From contig JALSSQ010000302.1 in assembly GCA_026984165.1 (NCBI GenBank), forward strand, positions 1-32,807: DNA of 32,807 nt, read 5' to 3'. Below are positions 1-7,378 of this stretch, one piece after another. The notes below the pieces were generated by a model. That model did not search any database, was not told where the DNA came from, and saw nothing but the letters and a program-made list of their open reading frames with translations. The number at the start of each line of letters is the position of its first letter. Positions within the stretch are counted from its first letter, which is position 1. This DNA is from Sulfurovum sp. (GTDB lineage: Bacteria > Campylobacterota > Campylobacteria > Campylobacterales > Sulfurovaceae). The position numbers and the translations under genes are program-made.

Positions 1-1782
1 ACCTGCCATTGGTGTCATGTGATGGAAGAGGAGAGTTTTACAGATTTGGAAGTAGCGAAGTTGCTTAATGATAATTTTATTTCTATCAAGGTAGATAGAG
101 AACAGTATCCACAGATAGACAAGAAGTATCAGAAACTATATACAAAGGTGTATGGTAAACGAGGGGGATGGCCTTTGAGTGTGTTTATGACAGCTCAAAA
201 AGAGGTGTTTTTTATGGGGACATATATTCCCAAAGAAGAAGCGTATGGTTCGGAGGGATTGTTGCACTTATTACCCTCTTTTGTTGCCTTATCCAAAGAA
301 AAACAGGCGATCTCTAAGGCGATAGAAAAACACAAAAAACAGATAGAGACTAAAACATTCCATCTACCTCAAAGTACAAAACTGATAAACACAACAATGT
401 TGGCACTCAGTAAACAATTTGATGTAAACAATGGTGGCTTTGCAAAACGTCCTAAATTTCCTGAAGCCTCAAAAATAGCACTTTTATTAGATATTTATGC
501 ATTGAATGGCAATGAAAAAGCGTTGTATATGGCAGAACAGACACTCCAAAAAATGGCAAGAGGAGGCATTTATGACCAAATATATGGAGGGTTTTTTAGA
601 TATACGGTCGATGAAGCATGGCAGATACCACACTTTGAAAAGATGCTATACACCAATGCGGAGCTTATTGGGGTATATGCAAAAGCATATGCCCTCACAG
701 GAGAGAAACTTTACAAAAAAGTGGTGGAGGAGAGTATTGCTCAAATGGAAAAGCACTATGCACAAGACGGGGTGCATTTCTCCGCAAGTGATGCAGACTC
801 TGGAGGTGAGGAGGGCGGGTATTTTATTTATGCCTATGCAGTGATAAAAAATGCTTTAACAAAGAGAGGATGGAAAGTTAAAGAGATAGAAGATACGTTG
901 GCATATTTGGGCATAGAAGAAGATGGCAATATCGATGGAGAGCTCTCCCAGCCACACATTACTTCTGAGGCGGTACCTCCTAGAGTAGAAGAGCTAAAGG
1001 CGTACCTTAGAAAAATAAGTAGCAAACGACCTTTTCCATTTGTAGATAAAAAAATCAATACTGCATGGAATGCTATGATGATAAAGGCACTTTTTGAGGC
1101 CTCAAAAATAGACAAGAGCTATCTTGTTTTGGCACAAAAGAGTATGGATGCCTTGCTTGTCCTTATGAGACCCAAAGAGATACTTTATCATCAAACGCTT
1201 ATAGGCAAAGTACCTACACAAAAAGCACTGCTTGAGGATTACGCTTTTTTAGTGGATGCACTCATTGCGGGTTATGAGCGAAGTTATGATGAGAGGTATT
1301 TACAACTAGCGCACACTTTAACAGAGGAAGCAATAAGTAAATTTTATAGAGACAAACACTGGTACCTAAGTGATGATGACATAGGTACCTATGCTGACTT
1401 TGATGACAGGTATTACACTTCTGCTTTATCTGTGATGCTAGATGATTTACTTCGCGTAGGTGCTTTAACTGAAATGTTAACATACAACAGTTTGGTAAAA
1501 GAAACAATAACACAGAGTGCTACTGTCTTAGATGTCAATCCAGCCTCTGCTTCCAAATTGGTTGATATTTTTTTACGATTATATAAAGGCGATATTATCA
1601 TTCATGCCAAAAAAGAGAAGTTACGTATTGCTCAAGTGGTACTAGATAAGGTGCAGTACCCATTCCTTTTAAGCAAAGTACAAGAGAGTGATGCGTATCT
1701 TGCCTGTAAAACGACTATGTGTTTTGCTCATGATAAAAATATCACTAAACTCATAGAAAAAATTAAGAAGGCTATACAATAA
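1..1782 (+). CDS. DUF255 thioredoxin-fold / six-hairpin glycosidase-like protein (YyaL/SPATA20 family), 5' partial
   Basis: The reading frame is open from base 1 and the gene starts outside the window; the first in-frame ATG/GTG codons (19-24) are internal. The first codons read TCHWCHVMEEESF, the hallmark of the DUF255 thioredoxin-like domain with a CxxC pair (CHWC). About 110 residues of thioredoxin fold are followed by a long alpha-helical barrel region with the family motifs PHFEKMLY, SASDADSGGEEGGYF and INTAWNAMM. Family members are usually near 650-700 residues, so only some 50-100 N-terminal residues should be missing. The biochemical role of the family is not settled; the fold suggests a redox-active or sugar-processing protein, probably cytoplasmic. 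The stop codon overlaps the next start (TAATG), so it is coupled to the DUF309 gene. The family is clear, the function unknown. Confidence 0.9.
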   Translation, partial: TCHWCHVMEEESFTDLEVAKLLNDNFISIKVDREQYPQIDKKYQKLYTKVYGKRGGWPLSVFMTAQKEVFFMGTYIPKEEAYGSEGLLHLLPSFVALSKEKQAISKAIEKHKKQIETKTFHLPQSTKLINTTMLALSKQFDVNNGGFAKRPKFPEASKIALLLDIYALNGNEKALYMAEQTLQKMARGGIYDQIYGGFFRYTVDEAWQIPHFEKMLYTNAELIGVYAKAYALTGEKLYKKVVEESIAQMEKHYAQDGVHFSASDADSGGEEGGYFIYAYAVIKNALTKRGWKVKEIEDTLAYLGIEEDGNIDGELSQPHITSEAVPPRVEELKAYLRKISSKRPFPFVDKKINTAWNAMMIKALFEASKIDKSYLVLAQKSMDALLVLMRPKEILYHQTLIGKVPTQKALLEDYAFLVDALIAGYERSYDERYLQLAHTLTEEAISKFYRDKHWYLSDDDIGTYADFDDRYYTSALSVMLDDLLRVGALTEMLTYNSLVKETITQSATVLDVNPASASKLVDIFLRLYKGDIIIHAKKEKLRIAQVVLDKVQYPFLLSKVQESDAYLACKTTMCFAHDKNITKLIEKIKKAIQ

Positions 1783-2147
1783 TGCTTACCATGAATGATG
1801 ACCTAGAAGGGGCACTCAAAGCCTACATGAAACTGCTAGATGAAGAAGAATATTTTGAGGCACATGAAGTGCTTGAAGAGGCATGGCATCCTTTACGCTT
1901 GAAAAAGCACCCTTTGGCAAACTTGGTAAAAGGGTTCATCAATGGAGCGATTACCTTTGAACATATCAAACGCAATCGCAAAAATATGCCCAACAAAGCA
2001 CAGCGTGTCATCGCTTCATATGAACGCTATGCACACCTATGTACCGAGGAGATAGAGCATGCGGCACTTTTTAAAGAAGCCAAAGAAAAAATAGAAGCAT
2101 TAAAAGTCAAACATCAAGAGGTCTTTAATGTTTTGGTATCACGCTAG
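1782..2147 (+). CDS. DUF309 domain-containing protein
   Basis: A 121-residue, mostly helical, highly charged protein carrying the DUF309 signature YFEAHEVLEEAWHPL near residue 25, with a conserved His-Glu-Trp pattern, followed by LVKGFINGAITFEH. No signal peptide or membrane segment is seen. The start was taken at the ATG that overlaps the upstream stop (TAATG); an AGAAGG lies about 11 bases upstream, while a second ATG three codons later is too far from it. Its end overlaps the next gene by 20 bases, so the DUF255, DUF309 and SagB-like genes look translationally coupled. DUF309 has no agreed function; small helical metal-binding or scaffold roles are only guesses. The family call is firm. 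Confidence 0.85.
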   Translation: MLTMNDDLEGALKAYMKLLDEEEYFEAHEVLEEAWHPLRLKKHPLANLVKGFINGAITFEHIKRNRKNMPNKAQRVIASYERYAHLCTEEIEHAALFKEAKEKIEALKVKHQEVFNVLVSR

Positions 2148-3402
2148 TACAAAGCATTCTTATAACTCTGTACGCACTAACCCTAACCGTATCGCATGGG
2201 AAAACCAGCCGAACACTTATAAAAACTACCCAGAGAGTTACAAAAAATATAAGTTAAATTTGGAGGTGGTAGAAGATAATTTTCTCTATCATATCGCAGG
2301 ACTAACTGCTAAAAAAACATACCCTAGTGGTGAGTATTATCTACGTATCAACCCCTCTGCAGGGGCACTTTACCCAAATGAACTCTATTTTCAGATGCGA
2401 GGAGTAGAGGGGAAAAAGGATGGCATTTACCACTACGAAGTGCGTAGTGCCTCATTGACATTACTGCAAAGTATCAACGAAGATGAAGGGCTAGAGCCTT
2501 ATTTGGGATTTAATAGAGCGATGCGTGGGTACCTTTTTTTAGTCTCTGCTGTCTATTACCGCTCTTCATGGAAATATAAAAACCGCGCTTTTCGCTACTG
2601 TTTGCTAGATGCTGGACATTTATTAGGAAGCATAGAAGCTGCTGCACTACTCAAACCCCATGTAGTACAGATGTTATACAATATTAATAGAGAAAAGCTA
2701 AATCGTATGTTTGGATTTGAAGGCAGGGAGTGGTTTTTAGCAGGTGCATCTATGGCAGTACCTATAAAAAACACAGAGGTAGAAGCGATAGAGTTTGCCC
2801 TGCCTTATGTCGATGCCAGCAGAAGTTTTGAACAAAATGAGATAATAGAGCAGGCATACAGTGAGACTATGAATTTAGAAGCCTGCAAGCGTCAAATCAA
2901 AGCGCCCAAATTTACGTACAATACTACCAAACTACAAGAAACACTTTTTCACAGACGCTCACAGCGTGGCTTTCATGAAGGAGCCATTACCAAAGGGCAG
3001 TTTAACTACATCTTAGAAATGATAGAACAGCCCATACTCTCAGACTGTGATGAAAAAGTCAATGTCTATGTGGTCGTCAATCGTGTACTTGATATGCCAT
3101 TAGGACTTTACAAAGATGGAGCGTATGTCAAGTATGGAGATTTCGCACAAAAAGCAGGCTATCTATCGCTAGAGCAATACTCACTCTCTCAGCAAGGTGC
3201 AGCGGCTTTCTTTTTAACCTCTAAAGCCAAAAACTACCAAGCTCTCTACCAAAAAGCAGGCATCATAGGGCAACGTCTTTATGTGGCAGCACAGTATATG
3301 CAGATAGGATGTTCCGGCATAGGTGCCTACTATGATGATGAGGTCAATGACTTTTTAGGTAATGATGAAATGGTTTTGTATGCTTTGGCGATAGGAAAGT
3401 AA
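2128..3402 (+). CDS. SagB/ThcOx-type nitroreductase-fold oxidoreductase, tandem-domain
   Basis: A 424-residue protein with the N-terminal block YHASTKHSYNSVRTNP seen in SagB/ThcOx-like dehydrogenases. The first nitroreductase-like half (about residues 40-215) has SAGALYPNELYF; the second (about 260-424) opens with LFHRRSQRGF and ends with a GCSGIGAYYDDEV region, typical of FMN-binding nitroreductases. SagB relatives oxidise azolines during peptide natural-product maturation, but no cyclodehydratase or precursor peptide is nearby, so the substrate is unknown. The AAGAGG at 2116-2121 sits 6 bases before the ATG. The gene overlaps the DUF309 gene by 20 bases and is the last of this coupled trio; a new promoter follows. 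The fold is confident, the reaction is not. Confidence 0.8.
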   Translation: MFWYHASTKHSYNSVRTNPNRIAWENQPNTYKNYPESYKKYKLNLEVVEDNFLYHIAGLTAKKTYPSGEYYLRINPSAGALYPNELYFQMRGVEGKKDGIYHYEVRSASLTLLQSINEDEGLEPYLGFNRAMRGYLFLVSAVYYRSSWKYKNRAFRYCLLDAGHLLGSIEAAALLKPHVVQMLYNINREKLNRMFGFEGREWFLAGASMAVPIKNTEVEAIEFALPYVDASRSFEQNEIIEQAYSETMNLEACKRQIKAPKFTYNTTKLQETLFHRRSQRGFHEGAITKGQFNYILEMIEQPILSDCDEKVNVYVVVNRVLDMPLGLYKDGAYVKYGDFAQKAGYLSLEQYSLSQQGAAAFFLTSKAKNYQALYQKAGIIGQRLYVAAQYMQIGCSGIGAYYDDEVNDFLGNDEMVLYALAIGK

Positions 3403-3420
3403 CATTTATTAGGTTCATAG

Positions 3421-3426
3421 TATAAT
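3421..3426 (+). promoter_or_regulatory. Candidate -10 element for the ynb-like lipid cluster
   Basis: A perfect TATAAT lies in the 48-base gap after the SagB-like gene, 25 bases before the ynbA-like start, with an AAGGGA ribosome binding site at 3440-3445. No convincing -35 box is seen, which is common for Campylobacterota sigma-70 promoters, where the -10 dominates. Confidence 0.55.
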
Positions 3427-3450
3427 AGTTTAATTTTATAAGGGAATAGA

Positions 3451-4044
3451 ATGACTATTTATGATTTAAAACCAAAGTTTCAAGCTTTACTTCGACCAAT
3501 TGTCGAAAGTTTACATACTAAAGGGATTACGCCCAATCAAGTAACATGGGCAGCCCTTATACTCTCTATCTTAACAGGTGCATTGGTTGCCCTCACACAG
3601 GGGGAAACATGGATACTCCTTCTCATACCTTTTGTAATGTTTATACGAATGGCACTTAATGCTATAGATGGCATCCTTGCCAAAGAATACGATATGATGA
3701 GTGATAAAGGTGCTATGCTCAATGAATTAGGTGATGTTATTTCAGATGTGGCACTTTATTTACCTTTAGCATTGATCTCAGGACTTTCGCCTGTGTTGGT
3801 GGTACTTTTTGTCGTCATAGGACTTTTTACAGAGGTAGCGGGCATACTTGGTGCAGTGATAGGGGGTACACGTCGCTATGATGGCCCGATGGGTAAGAGT
3901 GATAGAGCGTTTGTTGTGGGACTATTGGCTCTGCTTATAGGGCTTGGTGTAATGCCAGGCTGGTGGTCAGATGGACTCTTGCTTCTCTCTATTATTCTGG
4001 GTATAGTGACAGTATGGAACAGAGCTAGAAAAGGATTGGAATAA
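3451..4044 (+). CDS. ynbA: CDP-alcohol phosphatidyltransferase, YnbA-like
   Basis: A 197-residue membrane protein with about five or six hydrophobic segments. The CDP-alcohol phosphotransferase motif spans residues 70-95: canonical D-x2-DG-x2-AR-x8-G-x3-D-x3-D appears as N70-x2-DG-x2-AK-x8-G-x3-N91-x3-D95. The first and third Asp are Asn and the Arg is Lys, while D73, G74, G87 and D95 remain. Enzymes of this family move a phosphatidyl group from CDP-diacylglycerol to an alcohol such as glycerol phosphate, serine or inositol phosphate; the acceptor here cannot be read from sequence. Size and neighbours match E. coli YnbA. It abuts the ynbB-like gene (TAA directly followed by ATG). The family is confident; whether it is active with the altered motif is open. 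Confidence 0.88.
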   Translation: MTIYDLKPKFQALLRPIVESLHTKGITPNQVTWAALILSILTGALVALTQGETWILLLIPFVMFIRMALNAIDGILAKEYDMMSDKGAMLNELGDVISDVALYLPLALISGLSPVLVVLFVVIGLFTEVAGILGAVIGGTRRYDGPMGKSDRAFVVGLLALLIGLGVMPGWWSDGLLLLSIILGIVTVWNRARKGLE

Positions 4045-4953
4045 ATGGTAAGTGTTGAAGCAGGTATAGTCTTAGGAGGTATTCTTCTTACACTCATAGC
4101 AGCGACGGTACTCATCTATGTTAAATTTCCTACACAAGAGCTTAAAGACCGTATCAATTCATGGTGGATTATTATAGGATTTTTTACGGTAGGTACGATG
4201 TTAAATACTACGGCTGCTATGTTTTTCTTTGGTTTTCTATCATATTTGGCACTCAAAGAATATTTCACACTTATTCCTTCTCGCCAAACAGATCGACGGG
4301 TGATGTTTTATGCTTATGTGTCCATCATTCCGCAATATTATTTTGCAGGTATTGGATGGTATGGTATGTTTATTATTTGGATACCGGTATTTCTTTTTCT
4401 TCTGTTGCCCTTTAGGCAGGTACTTATAGGCGAAACCAAAGGGTTTTTAGAAAATACCTCACGGGTTCAGTGGGGACTTATAATGTTTGTTTTTGGTCTT
4501 TCTCATTTAGCATACATGATAACTTTAAAACCCGTAACGGGACAGAGTGTAGGGGGTACAGAGCTTGTACTCTATTTGGTACTACTGACAGAACTCAATG
4601 ATATCCTTCAGTATATATGGGGGAAATCAATAGGTAAAAGAAAAATCATTCCTAAAGTAAGTCCAAACAAAACTGTCGAGGGTTTTGTAGGTGCTTTTGT
4701 AAGCATCAGCATCTTGGCTGTACTGCTTTCTTTTCTTACCCCTTTTACTTGGTACGAAGCGCTCATCGCAGGGATGATTATCTCTGCAGGTGGGTTTATA
4801 GGGGATGTGGTTATCTCTATGATTAAGCGTGACATCGGTGTTAAGGATTCGGGCAATATGTTACCTGGACATGGAGGGATATTGGACAGGGTAGATAGCC
4901 TTATCTACACAACACCACTTTTTTTTCATTATGTATACTATCTTTACTATTAG
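4045..4953 (+). CDS. ynbB: Phosphatidate cytidylyltransferase (CDP-diglyceride synthase), YnbB-like
   Basis: A 302-residue polytopic membrane protein. The C-terminal CdsA signature is complete: SPNKTVEGFVGA, then GDVVISMIKRDIGVKDSG, then LPGHGGILDRVDS (from about residue 265). It should make CDP-diacylglycerol from phosphatidic acid and CTP in the inner membrane, the substrate needed by the preceding phosphatidyltransferase. The housekeeping cdsA is not in this window, so this looks like a dedicated paralogue. E. coli YnbB has been reported to support synthesis of the glycolipid MPIase. It begins at the base after the ynbA-like stop and ends 9 bases before the acyltransferase gene. The family is very secure; the pathway it serves is inferred from neighbours. 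Confidence 0.9.
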   Translation: MVSVEAGIVLGGILLTLIAATVLIYVKFPTQELKDRINSWWIIIGFFTVGTMLNTTAAMFFFGFLSYLALKEYFTLIPSRQTDRRVMFYAYVSIIPQYYFAGIGWYGMFIIWIPVFLFLLLPFRQVLIGETKGFLENTSRVQWGLIMFVFGLSHLAYMITLKPVTGQSVGGTELVLYLVLLTELNDILQYIWGKSIGKRKIIPKVSPNKTVEGFVGAFVSISILAVLLSFLTPFTWYEALIAGMIISAGGFIGDVVISMIKRDIGVKDSGNMLPGHGGILDRVDSLIYTTPLFFHYVYYLYY

Positions 4954-4962
4954 GAGAAAGAG

Positions 4963-5592
4963 ATGTTAAAAAAGATATTTTTTGCACTTTTTGTTCGCCC
5001 TTTGGTACTCATAGTCTCTGGTGTGCATGTGGTCAACAAAGAGAATCTACCACTTGAGGGCCCCTGTATTATCGCAGCCAATCATAATAGTCATCTTGAT
5101 ACCTTGGTGTTAATGAGCCTCTTTCCTCTTAGTGATATTCATCAAGTTCGACCAGTAGCTGCAGCTGATTATTTTATGAAGAATAAATGGTTCGCATGGT
5201 TCTCTTTGACTGTGTTAGGTATTATCTCTATCAAGCGTAGACCAAGTAAAGAAGAGGGGCATCCTCTTTTGGGTGTCACCAAAGCGTTGGAAGCAGGAGA
5301 AATAGTTATCATTTTTCCAGAAGGTAGTCGTGGTATACCGGACGAAATGAATACATTTAAGACGGGTATAGCGCATCTAGCAAAACAGTTTCCTCATGTA
5401 CCAGTAGTCCCCGTATATATTCATGGTGCAGGTAAAGCTTTACCTAAAGGCGAGGCACTATTTGTACCCTTTATTATAGATGTGCATATTGGTAAAGCAT
5501 TATATAATGAAGATGAAAACAATCAATCTTTTACCAAAAGATTAGAAAGAAACATAAAAGAGCTAGAAAAGGAATATATAAAAAGTGTATAG
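4963..5592 (+). CDS. 1-acyl-sn-glycerol-3-phosphate acyltransferase family protein (PlsC-like)
   Basis: A 209-residue protein with the two hallmark acyltransferase motifs: H41-x4-D46 in NHNSHLD and FPEGSRG at residues 118-124. A hydrophobic N-terminus (about residues 5-25) suggests attachment to the inner membrane. Family members transfer an acyl chain to lysophosphatidic acid or to other lysolipids. AGGAGAAAGAG precedes the ATG, and the gene lies 9 bases after the ynbB-like gene. To my knowledge E. coli ynbABCD has no such gene at this place, so it looks like an added or regained step. It could supply phosphatidic acid to the cytidylyltransferase or re-acylate the pathway product. A 60-base gap with a possible promoter separates it from the ynbC-like gene. 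Confidence 0.87.
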   Translation: MLKKIFFALFVRPLVLIVSGVHVVNKENLPLEGPCIIAANHNSHLDTLVLMSLFPLSDIHQVRPVAAADYFMKNKWFAWFSLTVLGIISIKRRPSKEEGHPLLGVTKALEAGEIVIIFPEGSRGIPDEMNTFKTGIAHLAKQFPHVPVVPVYIHGAGKALPKGEALFVPFIIDVHIGKALYNEDENNQSFTKRLERNIKELEKEYIKSV

Positions 5593-5598
5593 TAACAT

Positions 5599-5626
5599 TT
5601 TACATTTTTTTATTACTTTATATATA
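5599..5626 (+). promoter_or_regulatory. Weak candidate promoter before the ynbC-like gene
   Basis: TTTACA at 5599-5604 and TATATA at 5621-5626 are separated by 16 bases in a 60-base AT-rich gap, with AGAAGGA shortly before the ATG at 5653. AT-rich gaps generate such matches by chance; the gene may also be read through from the cluster promoter. Confidence 0.3.
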
Positions 5627-5652
5627 TGTGTTAAAAACAGAAGGACTAATCG

Positions 5653-7374
5653 ATGAAGACAACAGAAAGTACGTTTAAAAGTTTTGACAATACAGCACTA
5701 TTTTACAGAGAGTGGGAACATGAGGTGGAGTCTAATGGACGTATTCTCATCATCTTGCACCGTGGTCATGAGCATTCTGGAAGATTAGAGAGTATTGCGG
5801 CTAATCCAGAATTTGCAGGATATAAGATATTTTCTTATGATAACAGAGGACATGGACATACAGAAGCAGAAGCGAGTTATGAATTTATGGAGCTTGTGCG
5901 TGACTTGGATGCTTTTGTCTCTTTTGTGTGTGAAAAAGAGGGTATAAAGCAAGAAGATATTTTTATCATCGCGAATTCTGTAGCAGGGGTGATTGCGAGT
6001 ACTTGGGTACATGACTATGCACCAAAAGTAAAAGGTGTGGCACTTATAGCCCCTGCATTTAAGATCAAACTTTATTTTCCTTTTGCGAAATTATTTTTGA
6101 AGTTAGCCATCATGTTCAAGCCAGAATTAAATATTAAGTCTTATGTGAAGTCAAAATTTCTTACCCATAATATAGAAGAACAAAGGTCTTATGATGAAGA
6201 TACACTTATCATGCCACATATCCCTGCTAGACAGCTGACCACTTTACTTGATACTGCACAAAGGGTAGTAAAAGATGCAGAAACGATAGTCCTCCCAATG
6301 TTAGTGCTTTCAGCCACTAAAGACTATGTAGTAGAAAGTGCTGTGCAGGGTGACTTTTATGCGAAACTCTCTTCATCTTTCAAACGCTTTGTAAAACTAG
6401 ACGGATTTTACCATGGAGTACTTTATGAAAGTGGATGTCAAAAGGCCATAGCAGAGATAGCCTCTTTTATGGAGGTGTGTTATAGTCGAGAAAATACCTT
6501 TATGTTAGAAGAAGTGATACGGGTAACACAAAAAGAAAAAGATATCATTGCCTTTGGAACACTTCCCGTATGGAAAGAAGCGTTGTATGCCACACAACGT
6601 TTTCTGATGAAAACATTAGGATTTATGAGTGACGGAATAAAAATAGGACAAAAATATGGTTTTGATTCAGGTGTCACATTAGACCACGTTTATAAAAACA
6701 AACCAAGTGGTGTTACTTGGCTAGGAAAAATGATAGACAAAAATTACTTAGAGAGTATAGGGTGGAAAGGTATCAGGCAACGTAAGCTGCATATGATAGC
6801 CGCGATCAAAGCAAAAATAGCTCTATTACAAGAAAAAGATGAGAAAGTACGTATCTTGGACATCGCAGGAGGACCTGCACGGTATCTTATAGAGATAGCT
6901 GAGGCTTATCCAGAAGTGGAGATACAAGTACGTGACTATCAGCAACAAAATATAGAAGAGGGTAGAGCTTTAGCAAAAGAACGCAAGCTATCCAATATTA
7001 CCTATGCACAAAGTGATGCATTTTGTGTAGATAATTATGATTTAAAAGGGTATAGACCAAATATTGTCATCATCTCAGGAGTATTTGAACTGTTTGAAGA
7101 CAATGATCTTATAGGTGTAGCTATGGATGGTATTACTTCTATTATTCAAGAAGAGGGATATTTGCTTTATACAGGACAACCGTGGCACCCACAGTTAGAA
7201 CAGATAGCCAACGTCTTGGGCAATCACAGACAAGAAAAATGGATTATGCGTCGTCGAAGTCAATATGAGTTAGACACCCTTTTTGGAATTCGAGGATTTG
7301 TAAAAGAACAAATGGCTATAGATAACCAGGGCATCTTTACCGTATCATCAGCACAATATAAAGGGAAAAACTAA
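5653..7374 (+). CDS. ynbC: Alpha/beta hydrolase fused to class I methyltransferase, YnbC-like
   Basis: A 573-residue two-domain protein. The N-terminal domain (about 1-280) is a serine hydrolase of the monoacylglycerol-lipase type: HRGHEHSGR at 36-44, a nucleophile elbow ANSVAG around S109, then D224 and H254 (DGFYHG) completing a plausible triad. The elbow has Ala in place of both glycines of GxSxG. The C-terminal domain (about 370-573) has SAM-binding motif I, D403-IAGGPARY, and an acidic residue at D428, typical of class I methyltransferases. Size and fusion match E. coli YnbC. Joined to lipid-synthesis genes, it probably trims an acyl chain and methylates a head group, but the substrate is unknown. 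It lies 4 bases before the ynbD-like gene. Confidence 0.85.
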   Translation: MKTTESTFKSFDNTALFYREWEHEVESNGRILIILHRGHEHSGRLESIAANPEFAGYKIFSYDNRGHGHTEAEASYEFMELVRDLDAFVSFVCEKEGIKQEDIFIIANSVAGVIASTWVHDYAPKVKGVALIAPAFKIKLYFPFAKLFLKLAIMFKPELNIKSYVKSKFLTHNIEEQRSYDEDTLIMPHIPARQLTTLLDTAQRVVKDAETIVLPMLVLSATKDYVVESAVQGDFYAKLSSSFKRFVKLDGFYHGVLYESGCQKAIAEIASFMEVCYSRENTFMLEEVIRVTQKEKDIIAFGTLPVWKEALYATQRFLMKTLGFMSDGIKIGQKYGFDSGVTLDHVYKNKPSGVTWLGKMIDKNYLESIGWKGIRQRKLHMIAAIKAKIALLQEKDEKVRILDIAGGPARYLIEIAEAYPEVEIQVRDYQQQNIEEGRALAKERKLSNITYAQSDAFCVDNYDLKGYRPNIVIISGVFELFEDNDLIGVAMDGITSIIQEEGYLLYTGQPWHPQLEQIANVLGNHRQEKWIMRRRSQYELDTLFGIRGFVKEQMAIDNQGIFTVSSAQYKGKN

Positions 7375-7378
7375 TATT

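Noticed and set aside
2128..3402. TOMM-type peptide natural-product cluster, suggested by the SagB-like gene
   Set aside because: No cyclodehydratase, YcaO protein or precursor peptide is present nearby; the homology is to the oxidoreductase fold only.
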